64,000 nt of DNA from an uncultured Pseudomonadota bacterium (GCA_913060515.1 CAJXRZ010000011.1:40329-104328); one strand, 5' to 3'. Positions 1-9,271 are shown, numbered from the stretch's first letter. Translations and numbers: made by a program. Notes: generated by a model from the letters alone, not told the origin.

Positions 1-46
1 CCACACCCTTGAAGTGCTGGTCCGACGGGCTGAGCTCGAGGCTTAG
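1..46 (+). CDS. C-terminal end of a rightward gene (partial)
   Basis: An open plus-strand frame enters from the left edge, reads HTLEVLVRRAELEA and stops at a TAG at 44-46. It would meet the YigZ-family gene tail to tail with overlapping stop codons, the same arrangement seen between pepP and nadB further right. Only about 14 codons are visible, so no function can be given and even its coding status is a guess. Confidence 0.3.
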   Translation, partial: HTLEVLVRRAELEA

Positions 47-633
47 TCCACCTGGATCGAGCCGGCGCCAAGCTCCTGCAGCTCCAGCTTCAGGGTCTCC
101 TCCAGCTCAATGGGGACCAAGATCTCCAGGTGAACCTGGGTGTCCCATCGAGCCGTGGTGACCTCGGCGTCGAAGCGAGACAGCAAACCGCGCAGTGGGC
201 CTTCCTGGCTGTAGCTGCAGGAGAGCATGAGCTTGTGGGTCTGAGCCTCCTCCACCCACTCGACCTCCTCCAGCGCGGCGGAAGCAGCCTGACCATAGGC
301 CCGCACGAGGCCACCTGAACCCAACTTGGTTCCGCCGTAGAAGCGGGTCACCACGATCACCGTTTGACTGGCCTCCGCGCTGTCCAAGCGCCTCAGGATC
401 GGGGGGCCGGAGGTTCCAGCCGGCTCCCCATCATCGCTGGCCCGACGGCTGTCCGGATCGATGCGCCATGCAAAGACATGGTGGGTGGCATCGGGCCACT
501 CGGAGCGCAGGCCTTTGACGACATCCATCGCGGCGTCTTCGTCTACGGCTCGGTCGAGCGTGGCGATGAAGCGTGAGCCTTTGATGGGGTCCAAGGCGAC
601 ACGCAAACGCTTGGATGGGCGGCGGAGCAGCAT
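43..633 (-). CDS. yigZ: YigZ/IMPACT (UPF0029) family protein
   Basis: The 196-residue product has the IMPACT N-terminal fold signature. SDDGEPAGTSGPPIL lies at about residues 66-80 and is followed by the VVVTRFYGGTKLGSGGLVRAY stretch typical of the family. A C-terminal DUF1949-like half follows. The length matches YigZ proteins (about 200 residues). Family members are linked to translation control, but the bacterial biochemical role is not established. The gene is divergent from the aminopeptidase gene with only 38 bases between start codons. No Shine-Dalgarno sequence precedes the ATG. A TACGCT hexamer ends 6 bases upstream, which would fit a leaderless mRNA. Confidence 0.85.
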   Translation of the reverse strand: MLLRRPSKRLRVALDPIKGSRFIATLDRAVDEDAAMDVVKGLRSEWPDATHHVFAWRIDPDSRRASDDGEPAGTSGPPILRRLDSAEASQTVIVVTRFYGGTKLGSGGLVRAYGQAASAALEEVEWVEEAQTHKLMLSCSYSQEGPLRGLLSRFDAEVTTARWDTQVHLEILVPIELEETLKLELQELGAGSIQVD

Positions 634-671
634 GGACAGAGCGTAGCCCGCCGGACCCGGTATGCTGGAGC
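634..671. promoter_or_regulatory. Compact divergent promoter region with -10-like boxes 5-6 nt before each start codon
   Basis: TATGCT at 661-666 (plus strand) ends 5 bases before the pepP-like ATG. TACGCT at 640-645 (minus strand) ends 6 bases before the yigZ ATG. With a usual 6-7 base gap to the transcription start, both transcripts would begin at or next to the AUG. The -35 regions are poor matches, so this rests on the -10 boxes and on the lack of clear ribosome binding sites. Confidence 0.4.
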
Positions 672-2063
672 ATGATCACGCCCGAGACCTTCGCCGCCCG
701 CCGTACACGCCTCAGCCAGAAGCTGGGCCGTCCCATTCTGCTGATGGGCTGCGGAACGCGTCTGCGAAACCTGCCCATCAACGAGCTGCCCTTTCGACAG
801 GACAGCAGCTTCCTCTACATGACCGGCTGCGATCTCCCAAACGCCGCCGCGCTCATCGAGGACGGCAAGTGCACCTTGTTCTTGAACCCTCCTGCCGACG
901 ATGACGCGCTCTGGCATGGGCACGTGGAGACCTTGGAGGACCACAAGCGCCGCTATGGCGTAGAGGCCGTCCTGGACGCCGCGACCCTGGAGAGCCACTG
1001 CAAGGGCATGAAGCTGGCAACCCTCGCCGTGGCCGACGCGAAGGCAACCCGCCGAGCCGCCAGCCTCGCTGGAATCCCCCTCTCCTACGGCAAGGCCAAC
1101 GGGGATGACGCGCTGATCGACGCCATCATCGCCATGCGCCAGATCAAGGGAAGGGAAGAAATCGAAGAGCTGCGTTCAGCGGCAATCTGTACAGCCCAGG
1201 CCTTTCACTCGGCCATGTCCGGCACCCACCCCGGCGGCAGCGAGGCCCATGTGGCCGCCCTCTTCCGGGGCTGCCTGGCCGCCCGAGGCCTCAGCGAGGG
1301 CTACAACCCCATCGTGACCGTGCGTGGCGAGATTCTGCACAATCCAACCTACAGGAATCCGCTCCGAGATGGCCAGCTACTGCTGCTAGACGGCGGCGGC
1401 GAACGCGAGACCGGGTACACCGTGGACATCACACGTACCTGGCCTGTAAACGGGCGCTTCGAGGGCCGGCAGGCTTCGGCATACAACGCGGTTCTCGAGG
1501 CCCAACTCCAAGCCATTGAACTGGTTCGCCCTGGGGTTCGCTATCGAGAAGTCCACGACCGTGCGGCCGCCGTGCTCACCCAGTGGTTGCGCGATGAAGG
1601 CTTGCTGCGCGGAAGCCTTGAAGAGCTCCAGGCCAGCCAAGCCCACGCGGCCTTCTTCCCCCACGGCGTGGGCCACCACTTGGGCCTGGACGTTCACGAC
1701 CTCGAGCAGTTTGGAGACCGCGCGGCCTACCCACCAGGCCGGGGCCGCGATGAGAACTTCGGCACGGCCTACCTGCGCATGGACATGGACATGGCCCCCG
1801 GCATGGTCGTCACCGTGGAGCCGGGCTTTTACGTGGTCCCCGCCATTCTCCGAGACCCCGCTCTCCGAGAGAAGTGGGGCGCTCAAGTGGACTGGGACCT
1901 GGCCCAAAGCTGGGCCGGTTTCGGCGGCATCCGCATCGAAGACGACGTGCTCTGCACCGACGCCGCCCCCGAGGTCCTCACGGCCACGACCATCAAGGGC
2001 GTGCACGACATCGAGGACTTGGTGGGCAGCGGGATCCCCGCCATCGAGCGCTTCCAGCCCTAA
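672..2063 (+). CDS. pepP: Xaa-Pro aminopeptidase (M24B metallopeptidase)
   Basis: The 463-residue product is expected to remove N-terminal residues preceding proline in peptides, in the cytoplasm. An N-terminal aminopeptidase-P domain spans about residues 1-160 and a C-terminal pita-bread M24 domain follows. The five metal ligands are visible: D240 (LLLLDGGG), D252 (YTVDITRTW), H335 in HGVGHHLGLD, E383 in TVEPGFYV and E423 in GIRIEDDV. I chose the ATG at 672 because it gives a normal family N-terminus (MITPETFAARR). The frame stays open upstream to 615, but that part would overlap yigZ. The 3' end overlaps nadB tail to tail by 4 bases. Confidence 0.93.
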   Translation: MITPETFAARRTRLSQKLGRPILLMGCGTRLRNLPINELPFRQDSSFLYMTGCDLPNAAALIEDGKCTLFLNPPADDDALWHGHVETLEDHKRRYGVEAVLDAATLESHCKGMKLATLAVADAKATRRAASLAGIPLSYGKANGDDALIDAIIAMRQIKGREEIEELRSAAICTAQAFHSAMSGTHPGGSEAHVAALFRGCLAARGLSEGYNPIVTVRGEILHNPTYRNPLRDGQLLLLDGGGERETGYTVDITRTWPVNGRFEGRQASAYNAVLEAQLQAIELVRPGVRYREVHDRAAAVLTQWLRDEGLLRGSLEELQASQAHAAFFPHGVGHHLGLDVHDLEQFGDRAAYPPGRGRDENFGTAYLRMDMDMAPGMVVTVEPGFYVVPAILRDPALREKWGAQVDWDLAQSWAGFGGIRIEDDVLCTDAAPEVLTATTIKGVHDIEDLVGSGIPAIERFQP

Positions 2064-3670
2064 TAGAGAAGTCGTCGCTCCAAGACCGTGTCCGCGACAC
2101 GCTTCGGATCGGTCTCCGGATGGTCCAGAGTGTAGTGGAGCCCGCGGCTCTCCCGCCGCCGCAGCGCGGACTCTACGACCAGCTCTGCCACGTCGGCCAG
2201 GTTTCGCAGCTCGACCAGCTCTGGAGTCAGCAAGGTCTCCCAGTAGTAGGAGCGGATCTCTTCCTTGACCAGCGCCACCCGATGCCGGGCGCGCTTGAGC
2301 CGACGGGTCGTGCGAACAATGCCGACGTAGTCCCACATGAACTGCTGGATCTCGGCCCAGGTGTGCTTAATGACCACCAGTTCATCGGCGGGAACTGCGG
2401 GTCCAGGGTCCCAGGCAGGCAGATCTGGCAGCGCGCCGTGCTCCCGCGTGATGGCCTCGGCGGCGGCAGCATGTGCATAGACCGCTGCCTCCAACAGCGA
2501 GTTGCTGGCCAAGCGATTGGCGCCGTGTAGACCGGTGCAGCTGGCCTCTCCAACGACGAAGAGGTTCCGCAGGCTGGACTCTCCCTTCAAGTCGGTCTTC
2601 ACCCCGCCGCAGAAATAATGGCAAGCCGGGACCACCGGAATGGGCGCCTTGGCCATGTCGTGTCCAGCCTCAAGGCAGTGGGTGTAGATCGCCGGGAAGT
2701 GGTCGACCAAGAACTCCTTGCTGTGGTGGGTCATGTCCAAGAAGACGCAGTCATCGCCGCGACGCTTGAGCTCGGCATCGATGGCCCGCGCGACGATGTC
2801 ACGGGGCGCCAACTCCAAGCGATCGTCGTAGTTCGACATGAAGCGCTCCCCGTCTGCGTTGAGCAGAATCCCCCCCTCGCCGCGCAGGGCCTCGGAGACC
2901 AGAAAGCTGTCCTTGCCCGGGTTGTAGAGCGTCGTGGGATGGAACTGCACGAACTCCATGTTTCCGATTCGTGCGCCGGCTCGCCAAGCCATCGCGATGC
3001 CGTCCCCGGTCGCGACCCGTGGGTTCGACGTGAAGCGATAGACCTGCCCCGCACCGCCTGCGCAGAGGGCGACCACCTTGGCCGAGATGGCCTGTACTTC
3101 CTGCTTGGGCTCATCGAGCACATAGGCGCCCACGACGCGGTCCGGGTAGCTGGGGAGCGGCCCCCCGCGACGACACAGCCAGGCCTCGGTGATCAGGTCG
3201 ACCACGCACTGGTGCTCGCGGATCTCGATGTTGGGATGGGCGCGCACGGCCTCTGAGAGCGCGCGGATGATCTCAGCCCCCGTTTGGTCCCGTGCATGAA
3301 GAATTCTTCGGGTGCTGTGCCCCCCTTCTTGGTGGAGTTCATGCTCCTCCGGCCTGTCTTCGCGCCGATCGAAGATGACCCCCAACTCGATGAGCTCGCG
3401 AATGCGGTCGGGCCCGGTGCGCACCACATGGTCCACCGCTTGGCGGCGACAGAGGCCGGCACCGGCCACCAGGGTGTCCTGGATGTGATCCTCAAAGCGG
3501 TCCTTGTCATCCCAAACCGCCGCCACGCCGCCCTGGGCGTAGCGGGAGTTCGACTCGCGCAGCACATCCTTGGTGAGGATGAGTACGCGGCCATGGTCCG
3601 CCACCTTGAGGGCAAAGAGCTGCCCAGCCAAGCCGGAGCCAATCACCAGATAGTCGCAGGCCGTCTCCAT
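2060..3670 (-). CDS. nadB: L-aspartate oxidase
   Basis: This flavoprotein of 536 residues oxidises L-aspartate to iminoaspartate, the first step of de novo NAD synthesis. It begins with an FAD-binding GSGLAGQ motif. It contains [11 protein letters not shown], the active-site [10 protein letters not shown] region, [14 protein letters not shown] and [21 protein letters not shown], and a C-terminal helical domain typical of NadB rather than of succinate dehydrogenase. The length matches the family. A GAGGAG ribosome binding site precedes the ATG. nadA and nadC are not next to it, so it stands alone here. It is divergent from the transglycosylase gene and convergent with pepP. Confidence 0.95.
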   Translation of the reverse strand: METACDYLVIGSGLAGQLFALKVADHGRVLILTKDVLRESNSRYAQGGVAAVWDDKDRFEDHIQDTLVAGAGLCRRQAVDHVVRTGPDRIRELIELGVIFDRREDRPEEHELHQEGGHSTRRILHARDQTGAEIIRALSEAVRAHPNIEIREHQCVVDLITEAWLCRRGGPLPSYPDRVVGAYVLDEPKQEVQAISAKVVALCAGGAGQVYRFTSNPRVATGDGIAMAWRAGARIGNMEFVQFHPTTLYNPGKDSFLVSEALRGEGGILLNADGERFMSNYDDRLELAPRDIVARAIDAELKRRGDDCVFLDMTHHSKEFLVDHFPAIYTHCLEAGHDMAKAPIPVVPACHYFCGGVKTDLKGESSLRNLFVVGEASCTGLHGANRLASNSLLEAAVYAHAAAAEAITREHGALPDLPAWDPGPAVPADELVVIKHTWAEIQQFMWDYVGIVRTTRRLKRARHRVALVKEEIRSYYWETLLTPELVELRNLADVAELVVESALRRRESRGLHYTLDHPETDPKRVADTVLERRLLY

Positions 3671-3727
3671 TCGGATCTCCTCTCGCTCCTGCTACGATTG
3701 CACATCGTCGAACGGCAAGGAGCGCAC

Positions 3728-4342
3728 ATGGTCTGGGTGTTGTTGAGCGCATGGGTCGCTGGCGACATCTTCATGCGCACAGAAGAGGACGGCTCGGTCA
3801 CTTTTACCGATGTCCCCGGCGCAGAAGAGCAGACCTTCACTGTCTTTCTTCGCGAGAAGCCTCTGCCCGCACCGACCGCGGTGAGCCTCAAACGCTTCCC
3901 AACCTTGGACGACTGGGACCAAGCCATCTTGAGCGCCAGCGCGCGCTACGGGGTGGAGTCCGCCTTGATCAAGGCCGTGTGTGTCGCCGAATCCGGCATG
4001 AACCCCGCCGCCATTTCTCCGGCCGGCGCCCAGGGACTCATGCAGCTCATGCCTGCGACAGCTAGCTCCCTCGCGGTCAAGGACGCCTTCGATCCCGAGC
4101 AGAACATCGATGGGGGCACGCGCTACCTCAAGCGCCAGCTGGACCGCTTCGGCAGCAAGTCCTTGGCATTGGCCGCATACAACGCCGGTCCTCACAATGT
4201 GCAGAAGCACAACGGCATTCCGCCCTTTGAGGAGACCCAACGCTACGTTCCGCGCGTGCTCTCCCTCTACGAGTTCTTCCGCCTGCAGCGCCCTGTAGTA
4301 AACGCGCCCAAGGCCGCTGTGTCCGTTACGACAGAAGGGTGA
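3728..4342 (+). CDS. Lytic transglycosylase, SLT domain
   Basis: The 204-residue product should cleave peptidoglycan glycan strands in the periplasm. A hydrophobic N-terminus ([12 protein letters not shown]) serves as a weak export signal. A short segment containing GSVTFTDV resembles the DUF4124 type found ahead of SLT domains. The SLT catalytic domain spans about residues 62-190, with the catalytic Glu at about 88 in AESGMNP, then [10 protein letters not shown] and ALAAYNAGP. The start is set by AAGGAG 6 bases upstream of the ATG; the frame also stays open upstream across nadB, which is not credible. Its stop overlaps the GTG of pgsA (GTGA), so the two are probably co-translated. Confidence 0.9.
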   Translation: MVWVLLSAWVAGDIFMRTEEDGSVTFTDVPGAEEQTFTVFLREKPLPAPTAVSLKRFPTLDDWDQAILSASARYGVESALIKAVCVAESGMNPAAISPAGAQGLMQLMPATASSLAVKDAFDPEQNIDGGTRYLKRQLDRFGSKSLALAAYNAGPHNVQKHNGIPPFEETQRYVPRVLSLYEFFRLQRPVVNAPKAAVSVTTEG

Positions 4343-4956
4343 GTACCGCCCCCTTCTACAGGCGCCCGGGTTTCTGGAACCTGCCCAATGCCCTGACCGT
4401 GGCTCGAATGTTCGCCGTGCCGGTCATGGTCGTGCTCCTGTGGGACGAGCCCAGCCAGCTGGAGTCCTACCTGGCTTGTGCGGTCTTCGTCATCGCGATG
4501 TTGACCGACATCTTGGACGGCTACTTGGCGCGAAAGTGGAACTTGGTCAGCTTGGCCGGGGCATTCTTGGACCCCTTGGCCGACAAGCTGATGGTCGCCA
4601 CGACGATGGTCATGTTGGTCGCAATTGGCTGGCTTCCGGCTTGGATCGCAGCCCTCATTATCTGCCGCGAGCTGACCATCACGGCTCTCCGCACCGTGGC
4701 ACTCTCGGAAGGGCTCAGCCTGCCCGCCGACAGCCTGGGCAAGTTCAAGACCGCCTTCCAGAGCACCGCGCTGGGATACCTGCTCTGGCACTACGACACC
4801 ACGCTGTTCGAGGGCTTCACCGTCTCAGCCTCCAGCGCTGGCTTGATTCTCATGTACATCGCCGTCGGCTTTACGGTGCTCTCCGCAGTGAACTACCTGC
4901 GGAACTTCTTCAAGCATGCCGCTGCGAAAGAGCGGGAGCTGGGGATTCGACCCTAA
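4339..4956 (+). CDS. pgsA: CDP-diacylglycerol--glycerol-3-phosphate 3-phosphatidyltransferase
   Basis: This membrane enzyme makes phosphatidylglycerol phosphate, the committed step to phosphatidylglycerol and cardiolipin. The 205-residue protein carries the complete CDP-alcohol phosphatidyltransferase signature D-x2-D-G-x2-A-R-x8-G-x3-D-x3-D, starting at [10 protein letters not shown] and ending in GAFLDPLAD. It opens with [11 protein letters not shown], typical of PgsA, and has several hydrophobic helices. The GTG start overlaps the transglycosylase stop by 4 bases. PgsA and PssA share the signature. The N-terminus and the [10 protein letters not shown] segment favour PgsA. Confidence 0.92.
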   Translation: MSTAPFYRRPGFWNLPNALTVARMFAVPVMVVLLWDEPSQLESYLACAVFVIAMLTDILDGYLARKWNLVSLAGAFLDPLADKLMVATTMVMLVAIGWLPAWIAALIICRELTITALRTVALSEGLSLPADSLGKFKTAFQSTALGYLLWHYDTTLFEGFTVSASSAGLILMYIAVGFTVLSAVNYLRNFFKHAAAKERELGIRP

Positions 4957-5070
4957 GGGGTCCGGGTTGCGTGTCGGATCTCGGGGATCCAGGCCACTAC
5001 ACCGAGAGGTGTCGCCTCGCGTCTTGATTCCTCTGCCCACTCGGGCGAGCATGGAGACCGTGGAGGACGC

Positions 5071-6657
5071 ATGTGGTTGTTGTTGGGGTGTTTGACGAGC
5101 GGGGACGCATACCAGGATCTGGTCTTGGAAGCTCAAGATGCAGACGGGGACGGCCAAGGCGCCGAGTTGTATGGAGGGGAGGACTGCAACGACTCCGACC
5201 CCAGCGTCTCTGTTGGGGCGCTGGACTACTGCGATGGGCTCGACAATGACTGCGATGGCCTTGTCGACGAGGGCATCTTGGCCTCGACTTGGTACCCAGA
5301 TGAAGATGGGGACGGCTGGGGAGAGAGCTCGGGCGCCGTGGACTCCTGCCTGGTGCTGGAGGGTCACGTCCTTCAATCTGGCGACTGCGATGACGCAGAA
5401 GACGACGTGAACCCGGGGATGCTCGAGATCTGCGATGACGGGCTGGACAACGATTGCAGTGGGGATGCGCCGGAGTGTGTGTTTGACGGGGAGTACGTCA
5501 GCGGGCAGGCGGCGTTCATGATTCAAGGTTCAACTGGCCAGGCTTTTGGCTTTGGAATGGCGGCGATCGATGACGATGGCGACGGCGACCTGTCGCTGGT
5601 CTTGGGGGCTCCGGCAGCAGGAACGCAGACGCACCAAGGTGGAGCCGCGTACGTTTTTGACCTTCCCCTGGCCCCCGTCACCGGCCCCGAAGATGCTCGA
5701 TGGGAGGGAGTCGGCGAGCAAGCCACCAGGCAGCTTGGAGGAACGCTGCTCGTTGCCGACCTCGACCAAGATGGCTTTGAAGATCTCGTCGCTGGAACCT
5801 ACAAGGGCGACGGGATCTCGGTCGCCTATGGCTCAACCGAAGGGTTGAACGAGTTCCAGACTCACGTCACTTCAGAGGATTCGCGAGGGATCGGCGCTGG
5901 ACTGGCCTTTCTTAATTCCGACGGGCCACTCCTGGTCACAGGTGGGGGAGATGAAACCCTCTACCTCTTCGACGGCCCCAGCCTCCCAGCATCTGCAACG
6001 GAAGCCGCCGGGTTTGTGTTCGGGGGACAGCTAGGAGCGAAGGGGACCCTCGCTACAGGAGACCATGAAGGAGATGGGGAAGATGACCTGCTTCTCGGAG
6101 ATGGCGATGAAGATCAGGCCTACATCCTCTCCGGCCCTGAACTCCGCGGTGGTCTACGTGTAGACGAGGCCCCATACCAATTCACCAGCCGAGACGAGAA
6201 AGCAATGGGAGTCAAGGTGGCCTTCTGGGACTTCAATGATGACGGCTACGATGATGCTCTCGTCGGCGAGTGGGACTCCACTTCAGGGACCGTCCATCTC
6301 TTCTCAGGCGGTCCAACGCCGGATCCTGCAAGGTCGTCGGTGGAGTCTGACGCAAAGCTGCAAGGCGGATTTGGCTTTGGCGCACTTCTGGAGACGACAA
6401 GAGACGAACAGCAGCTTCTGGTTGCCTATCCAAACACCGACTACGGGGCGTGGTTCGGAGGCTCCATCTTGGTCTACGGAAAGGCTGCGGAGGGCCCGCC
6501 AGAATCCACGGTCCAGTTCACAGCAGACACAACCTGGTGCGGCCAGAGTGGCTTGTACGAGGATTTTACCGGCGACGGCCAGGCAGACGGGATTCTTGGG
6601 TGTTCCGGCGCGGACACGTCGGGTCGAGTCCATATCTTCACGGCACCTGGGTGGTAG
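5071..6657 (+). CDS. Secreted lipoprotein with MopE-type metal-binding repeats and FG-GAP repeats
   Basis: The 528-residue product begins MWLLLGC. It has a lipobox LLGC with Cys7 but almost no n-region and no basic residue. The start is supported by GGAGGA 4 bases upstream. Residues of about 24-135 hold two Asp/Cys-rich MopE-like units (DADGDG, EDCNDSDP, YCDGLDNDCDG; then GDCDDAEDD, CDDGLDNDCSG). From about 150 onward come FG-GAP/integrin-like blocks (AFGFGMAAIDDDGDGDLSLVLGAP type), which usually form a calcium-binding beta-propeller. The protein is therefore probably on the outer surface. The substrate or partner is unknown. It ends 3 bases before a convergent, similarly Asp-rich lipoprotein gene. 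Confidence 0.8.
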   Translation: MWLLLGCLTSGDAYQDLVLEAQDADGDGQGAELYGGEDCNDSDPSVSVGALDYCDGLDNDCDGLVDEGILASTWYPDEDGDGWGESSGAVDSCLVLEGHVLQSGDCDDAEDDVNPGMLEICDDGLDNDCSGDAPECVFDGEYVSGQAAFMIQGSTGQAFGFGMAAIDDDGDGDLSLVLGAPAAGTQTHQGGAAYVFDLPLAPVTGPEDARWEGVGEQATRQLGGTLLVADLDQDGFEDLVAGTYKGDGISVAYGSTEGLNEFQTHVTSEDSRGIGAGLAFLNSDGPLLVTGGGDETLYLFDGPSLPASATEAAGFVFGGQLGAKGTLATGDHEGDGEDDLLLGDGDEDQAYILSGPELRGGLRVDEAPYQFTSRDEKAMGVKVAFWDFNDDGYDDALVGEWDSTSGTVHLFSGGPTPDPARSSVESDAKLQGGFGFGALLETTRDEQQLLVAYPNTDYGAWFGGSILVYGKAAEGPPESTVQFTADTTWCGQSGLYEDFTGDGQADGILGCSGADTSGRVHIFTAPGW

Positions 6658-6660
6658 GTG

Positions 6661-8181
6661 CTAGTAGCCTTCGTCGTAGGTCTCAATCTTGAGAGTGTAC
6701 GTCGTGGTGCAAGCGGCTGCCTTCCAGGTCGTAGAATAGACGCGGATCCCCCAGAGCTCCTCGCTCCAGTTGAACTTGTCCGTTGGCTTGGCCACGCTGA
6801 GACGGCTTCCCGACCCACTGTCTGAGCTGTACAGCGATGACCCGCTGTTGAGATCGTAGAGTTCAAGGACCCAGTTGCCGCCGGACGGCAATCCCGAAAC
6901 TGTGATGTCAAAGCCCATATTTTCCCAGACCTCCTCGCCCGTATCAAACTGATACCAGTCGTCGTCGTCCGGGTCACTTAGCGACAAGCCGGATGCCGTA
7001 AGGCTCTCCGATGACCAACCAGTACCATCGACCTCCCCAAAGTCATACGCCGCAGACAAACTCTCATTCTGCTCGTAGGTGTCCCACCAGTCCTCGTTCA
7101 CGTCCCCATCGCAGTCCTGGTCAATGCTGTCGCAGACCTCCGCATCTCCTGGGCTGACGTTGGGATTCGCATCATCGCAGTCCCCACCGTTCTCGGTGTA
7201 GCCATCCCCATCGTTGTCGTAGTTGAGCGGATCGGTGATGACGATCTGCACGCTGTCTGAGCCGTCATTGCCGTCTTCGTCGACCGCAACCATAGTCAGA
7301 GTGTGGGTTGCTTCCGCAAGAGAGAAGGACCCCGTGGCCTTTCCGCTCGAGTCGGCACTTCCACTCCAAACAACCCCGGCGACGTCCGAGGTCAGACTGA
7401 GCTGCAGCACCTCCGGATCCGTCAGGTCATCCGAGAGCTGGGCATTGAAGACCACGGTGTCGGTGGTCCAGTGGTTGCTGCCATCCTTGGGGTCGTTGAT
7501 CTGAACCCTGGGACGCGCGTCCTCCAGGACCTCGACCTCGACCACAGCGCTGCCCACTTTGGCGTCGTCATCCTCGCAACGCAGAGTCAAGCTCGCGATT
7601 CCCTCGCTCAGGCCGCTCACGAGCTGGGTCAGTCCGCCGTTTGTGGCCGGCGACCCGCTCCAAAGCATGCCGTCCCGTGAAGAGACAATCTCGCAGAGCA
7701 GAGTCTCTGGCGGCTGCTCATCGTCTTCGACCGCGGCGACGACATTGACGCCTTCGCTGGCTGGGAAGGACTCCCCTTCCATCGGACCAATCAGGCTGAT
7801 CCGAGGGGCGCCCACGACATCCCCGCCGTAGCCAATGTCCACCTCAACGGTGGCCCGACCGGCCTCGCCCGAGTCATCAATGGCCTCGAGGGTGAGGACA
7901 TGCGGACCAGCCGTCAGACCGGTAACAGGCAGAAGAACAACACCACTAATATCGGGCGTAGAACTTCCCAAATCACCGTCCACAGACGAGGACCAAGAGA
8001 CGAGCAGAGAGGGAGCGTCCTGCTGGTCATCGCGGGCAATGCCAGCGAGTTCAAGCGCCTCACCGGGGGCAATCTCCATGCCGTCCTCGGGAGAGGTGAT
8101 GGTCACGGACGGAGGCGTGTTGTACACACCAACTTCCGTGTCATTGCAGGACAACAGGATCAACAACAGGCCTGGGACCAT
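6661..8181 (-). CDS. Secreted lipoprotein with tandem Ig-like domains, a MopE repeat and a PPC-like C-terminus
   Basis: The 506-residue product begins MVPGLLLILLSC with the lipobox at Cys12 and no charged n-region. Three or four Ig-like modules follow. Each starts with a phrase such as PSVTITSPEDGMEI, PRISLIGPMEGESF or PRVQINDPKDGSNH and carries internal dispersed Asp clusters. A single MopE-like unit (DNDGDGYTENGGDCDD, VCDSIDQDCDG) comes next. The C-terminus resembles a pre-peptidase C-terminal beta-sandwich (DPDDDDWYQFDTG). No enzymatic domain is visible. GGAG lies 6 bases before the ATG. The role is unknown; a surface adhesin or structural protein is the simplest reading. Confidence 0.75.
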   Translation of the reverse strand: MVPGLLLILLSCNDTEVGVYNTPPSVTITSPEDGMEIAPGEALELAGIARDDQQDAPSLLVSWSSSVDGDLGSSTPDISGVVLLPVTGLTAGPHVLTLEAIDDSGEAGRATVEVDIGYGGDVVGAPRISLIGPMEGESFPASEGVNVVAAVEDDEQPPETLLCEIVSSRDGMLWSGSPATNGGLTQLVSGLSEGIASLTLRCEDDDAKVGSAVVEVEVLEDARPRVQINDPKDGSNHWTTDTVVFNAQLSDDLTDPEVLQLSLTSDVAGVVWSGSADSSGKATGSFSLAEATHTLTMVAVDEDGNDGSDSVQIVITDPLNYDNDGDGYTENGGDCDDANPNVSPGDAEVCDSIDQDCDGDVNEDWWDTYEQNESLSAAYDFGEVDGTGWSSESLTASGLSLSDPDDDDWYQFDTGEEVWENMGFDITVSGLPSGGNWVLELYDLNSGSSLYSSDSGSGSRLSVAKPTDKFNWSEELWGIRVYSTTWKAAACTTTYTLKIETYDEGY

Positions 8182-8216
8182 TTTGGACTCCGCTTTTCGG
8201 TGCCGAGTTGTAGCAG

Positions 8217-8224
8217 AGTATACA
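8217..8224. promoter_or_regulatory. Palindromic -10 element shared by divergent genes
   Basis: AGTATACA reads TATACT on the minus strand (lipoprotein gene ending at 6661) and TATACA on the plus strand (pyrD). Both are close to the consensus -10 hexamer and sit 35-40 bases from their start codons. The -35 positions are weak on both strands. Overlapping -10 boxes would make the two promoters mutually exclusive. Confidence 0.35.
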
Positions 8225-8260
8225 GCGTGTGCAAGGCCCTTGGGCGGTTAGGTGGGGCGA

Positions 8261-9271
8261 ATGTTGGACCTCGGATACCGCCTGCTCAAGCCCGCCCTGT
8301 TCGCCATGGATCCGGAGCGCGCTCACGAGCGTGTCCTGGGAGTCGCTTCAGCCTTTCCCGGCTTGGTGCGAGGCATCACACCAGACTCCCCGCCCCCACC
8401 TGGCCTGGAGGTCGACCTTGCCGGTCTCAAGCTGCCAGGCCCGGTTGGCCTGGCGGCAGGCCTGGACAAGGAGGCCCACGCCCTGCGTATCTGGGAGAAG
8501 CTCGGTTTTGGCTTTGTGGAGATCGGGACCATCACGCCCCTTCCTCAGGCCGGCAACGCGCGACCGAGGATCCATCGCTTTCCCGCACACCAAGCCATCG
8601 TCAACAGCATGGGCTTTCCGAGCGACGGCATGGAAGCGGTGGCCCAGCGCCTGGAGGGCCTCAAGTCCAAGGGGCTCTGGCCACGCGTTCCAGTTGGCGT
8701 AAACTTGGGCAAGAACAAGGCCACCCCAGCGGAAGAGGCCCACCTGGACTACGTCAAGGTGACCCGCCGCATGCACGGTCTCGCGGACTACCTAACGGTC
8801 AACGTCAGCTCGCCGAACACACCGGGTCTTCGTGCGCTCCAGAAGGTCGGCCCGCTGCAGCGCATTCTGGAAGCGGTCCTCGCAGCCGAGCAGAGCATCC
8901 CGGTCTTTGTGAAGCTGGCCCCAGACATGGAGCCAGAGCAGCTCCACGAGACCGTCAACGCTGCCATTGACTCTGGCGTAGCGGGCATCATCGCGACGAA
9001 CACCACGCGCCGACGAGGCGTTCCAGGCACCGAGGACCTCCCCGGAGGCTTGAGCGGCGCGCCCCTCTTCCCCTTCGCATTGGAGCGCGTGACCCAAGTG
9101 GTGGCCTCTGCCGCAGGCCGAGTCCCAGTGGTGGGCGTAGGTGGAATCATGGGTCCGGAGCAGGCCAAGGCCTATCTGGATGCAGGATGCACAGCGCTGC
9201 AGATCTACAGCGGTTTGATCTTCAAGGGACCGGGCCTGATTCGCAGGATCAACCAGGGCTTGATCGCCTAA
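8261..9271 (+). CDS. pyrD: Dihydroorotate dehydrogenase (quinone), class 2
   Basis: The product is 336 residues. It oxidises dihydroorotate to orotate in pyrimidine synthesis and passes electrons to membrane quinones. The N-terminal amphipathic segment (YRLLKPALFAMDPERAHE) marks the membrane-bound class 2. The FMN/orotate barrel shows FVEIGTITPLPQAGN, NSMGFPSDG, VNVSSPNTPGLR (catalytic Ser region), VKLAPDM, ATNTT, GGLSGAPL, VGVGGI and QIYSGLIFKGP. ATG at 8261 gives the usual N-terminus. A GTG at 8252 is an alternative three codons upstream. Confidence 0.95.
   Translation: MLDLGYRLLKPALFAMDPERAHERVLGVASAFPGLVRGITPDSPPPPGLEVDLAGLKLPGPVGLAAGLDKEAHALRIWEKLGFGFVEIGTITPLPQAGNARPRIHRFPAHQAIVNSMGFPSDGMEAVAQRLEGLKSKGLWPRVPVGVNLGKNKATPAEEAHLDYVKVTRRMHGLADYLTVNVSSPNTPGLRALQKVGPLQRILEAVLAAEQSIPVFVKLAPDMEPEQLHETVNAAIDSGVAGIIATNTTRRRGVPGTEDLPGGLSGAPLFPFALERVTQVVASAAGRVPVVGVGGIMGPEQAKAYLDAGCTALQIYSGLIFKGPGLIRRINQGLIA

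Noticed and set aside
1386..2336. Minus-strand frame of 316 codons opposite the 3' half of pepP
   Set aside because: It overlaps both pepP and nadB coding regions, and its sequence is low-complexity with no domain.
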